7,647 nucleotides of DNA from Bacillota bacterium (GTDB taxonomy: Bacteria > Bacillota > Clostridia > Christensenellales > Aristaeellaceae): positions 1-7,647 of the forward strand of contig JAGVSV010000080.1 in the NCBI GenBank assembly GCA_019137115.1, given 5' to 3'. The notes beneath the pieces are model-generated. The model had not been told where the DNA came from. It ran no database searches and worked only from the letters and a program-made list of their open reading frames with translations. Of this stretch, positions 6,508-7,647 are shown one piece after another. The translations under genes and the position numbers were made by a program. How positions within the stretch are numbered: the first letter of the stretch is position 1; each line of letters starts with the position of its first letter.

Positions 6508-7647
6508 GGCCGCGTTCCTCCTGATGAAAAGCATTCAAGGTCCCAGGGCAACCGGCCCGCATAGGTTAGCCGAGCGGAGCGCCTTGTGTTTTCTGTCACC
6601 GCCGCTAACCTTGAAATACCCACGCCGACCACCCACAAAACATCCTGGCCCCGCGCCAGAACCGGCGCGTTGGCGCGGAAAGGCAGATCAACCGCCCGGT
6701 TGCCAAGGTACTTTGACAAAGGCTGCGTGCCCGCCATGCCCAGCGGGGCGACGGTGTCGCCGACACGGGGCAGGCGAAGGGCAGCGCCGGATACGGCATC
6801 CAAGTCGAACTCCTGCCATCTGCCGCGCGTTGTGCCCTTTGCGCCATCAGATACATCCGCATGCAGGCGGCCCAGGGGCATTGGCGGGCGCTGAGCCGCC
6901 AGAAAATGCAGCCGGTGCCGCGTGCGCAGCGCTTTGCCCCCGCCGGGCAGGTTGACGCTGGCGCGCGGAACATTCAGCAATTTCAGCACGCGGTCGGTGG
7001 TGTCCATGTCGGGCACATCCCCTGCCAGCGCGCACATGCGGCGCACGACGCGGCGCTGCATGGCGGCAGGCAGTTTCGCGCATGGTTCGGCCAGCAAAAA
7101 GGGATTCGCCGGAAGCAGGGAGGCATTGTGGAAAAGCCATTGTTCGGCCTGCCCGTCCGCCCAGTCCTCTTCCATCGCCATCAGGCGCGCGGCGCGCGCC
7201 ACATTCACGTCAAACGCCGGGGCCAGCGCCCGCAACTGGGGAATGACCTGCAGCCGCAGGGCGTTGCGCACAAGGGTGGCGTTTTGGTTGGTTGCGTCTT
7301 CACGCCAGCCGGCGCCCAGCGCCGCAAGCACTTCGATCAGCTGCTGACGGGGCACGGTCAGCAACGGCCGCCACAGGTTGCCGGACAACACCCGCATGCC
7401 CGCCAAACCCGCCGCGCCCGCACCACGCATCCAGTGCATCAGAATGGTTTCGGCCTGGTCATCCGCCTGATGCGCCAGGGCAATGACGTTGGCGTCCGTT
7501 TCCACGGCGCGTGCCTGCAACGCCTGGTAGCGTGCCTCCCGCGCCGCGGCTTCCAGGTTGCCGGGGCCTACCGTCACGCGCGTGACGGTTACCGGCACAT
7601 CCATGGTGTCGCACAGCGCCACGACAAACGCGGCATCCTGCTCGGCT
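6504..7647 (-). CDS. tilS: tRNA(Ile)-lysidine synthase TilS (partial, 5' end beyond window)
   Basis: TilS converts C34 of the CAU-anticodon tRNA-Ile to lysidine with ATP and lysine, so that the tRNA reads AUA; it is normally essential. The visible 380 residues lack the N-terminal PP-loop (SGGxDS), which should lie just right of the window; the frame is open to the edge. Still present are the end of the ATPase domain, with ALAHQADDQAET (56-67 of the visible part) and MRGAGAAGLAGM (73-84), then WRPLL..PRQQ and WREDATNQNATLVRNALR (114-131), the conserved tRNA-binding segment, and a TilS C-terminal domain at about 288-365 (LRLPRVGDTVAPLG onward). The alanine- and arginine-rich middle is poorly conserved in the family. 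The stop is TGA at 6506-6504, overlapping the hpt start by 4 bases; the hpt ribosome binding site lies inside the last codons. No internal promoter for hpt was seen, so the two are probably co-transcribed. Confidence 0.95.
   Translation of the reverse strand, partial: AEQDAAFVVALCDTMDVPVTVTRVTVGPGNLEAAAREARYQALQARAVETDANVIALAHQADDQAETILMHWMRGAGAAGLAGMRVLSGNLWRPLLTVPRQQLIEVLAALGAGWREDATNQNATLVRNALRLQVIPQLRALAPAFDVNVARAARLMAMEEDWADGQAEQWLFHNASLLPANPFLLAEPCAKLPAAMQRRVVRRMCALAGDVPDMDTTDRVLKLLNVPRASVNLPGGGKALRTRHRLHFLAAQRPPMPLGRLHADVSDGAKGTTRGRWQEFDLDAVSGAALRLPRVGDTVAPLGMAGTQPLSKYLGNRAVDLPFRANAPVLARGQDVLWVVGVGISRLAAVTENTRRSARLTYAGRLPWDLECFSSGGTRP
6517..6522 (-). promoter_or_regulatory. Ribosome binding site fixing the hpt start
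   Basis: AGGAGG lies within the tilS C-terminal codons, 9 bases before the ATG at 6507. It favours that ATG over the in-frame ATG at 6534, which lies upstream of this site and would add nine residues (MLFIRRNAA) not expected in the family. Confidence 0.85.

Overview
All real genes in this window lie on the minus strand, so transcription runs from high to low coordinates. Six protein-coding genes are supported. Four are complete (hpt, ftsH, a PHP-domain phosphoesterase and a VanW-family protein). Two run off the edges: tilS lacks its 5' end, and a solute-binding protein gene lacks its last codons. No tRNA, rRNA, CRISPR array, insertion sequence or other mobile element was seen.

The order tilS-hpt-ftsH is a classic Firmicutes arrangement. 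Together with strong AGGAGG-type ribosome binding sites, a VanW/YoaR-type wall protein and a family 1 solute-binding protein, it points to a monoderm bacterium of the Clostridia type. The DNA is GC-rich (third codon positions mostly G or C), so a high-GC anaerobic Clostridia lineage, for example a gut one, is plausible. The lineage is inferred; no marker fixes the genus.

Layout from the right edge leftwards: tilS (7647 to 6504, partial) overlaps hpt (6507 to 5947) by 4 bases. A gap of 167 bases follows, holding an 11-bp inverted repeat and a promoter with an extended -10. ftsH (5779 to 3887) starts at a TTG codon. Its stop abuts the ATG of the PHP gene (3886 to 3002), which overlaps the VanW gene (3005 to 1497) by 4 bases. 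A probable intrinsic terminator (1476 to 1450) ends this unit. A second gap of 246 bases (1251 to 1496) also holds a near-consensus promoter, a palindrome just after the expected start of transcription, and a leader hairpin. The solute-binding protein gene (1250 to 1) follows. No stretch longer than 300 bases lacks a gene.

The first unit is housekeeping: tRNA-Ile decoding (TilS), purine salvage (Hpt) and membrane proteolysis (FtsH). The less usual part is the tight coupling of ftsH to a PHP phosphoesterase and a membrane-anchored VanW protein. The last gene is an independently promoted nutrient-uptake module. I see no convincing new biological system here. The points most worth checking are the ftsH-PHP-vanW coupling, the inverted repeat beside the ftsH promoter, the ftsH start, and the absence of a lipobox in the solute-binding protein.
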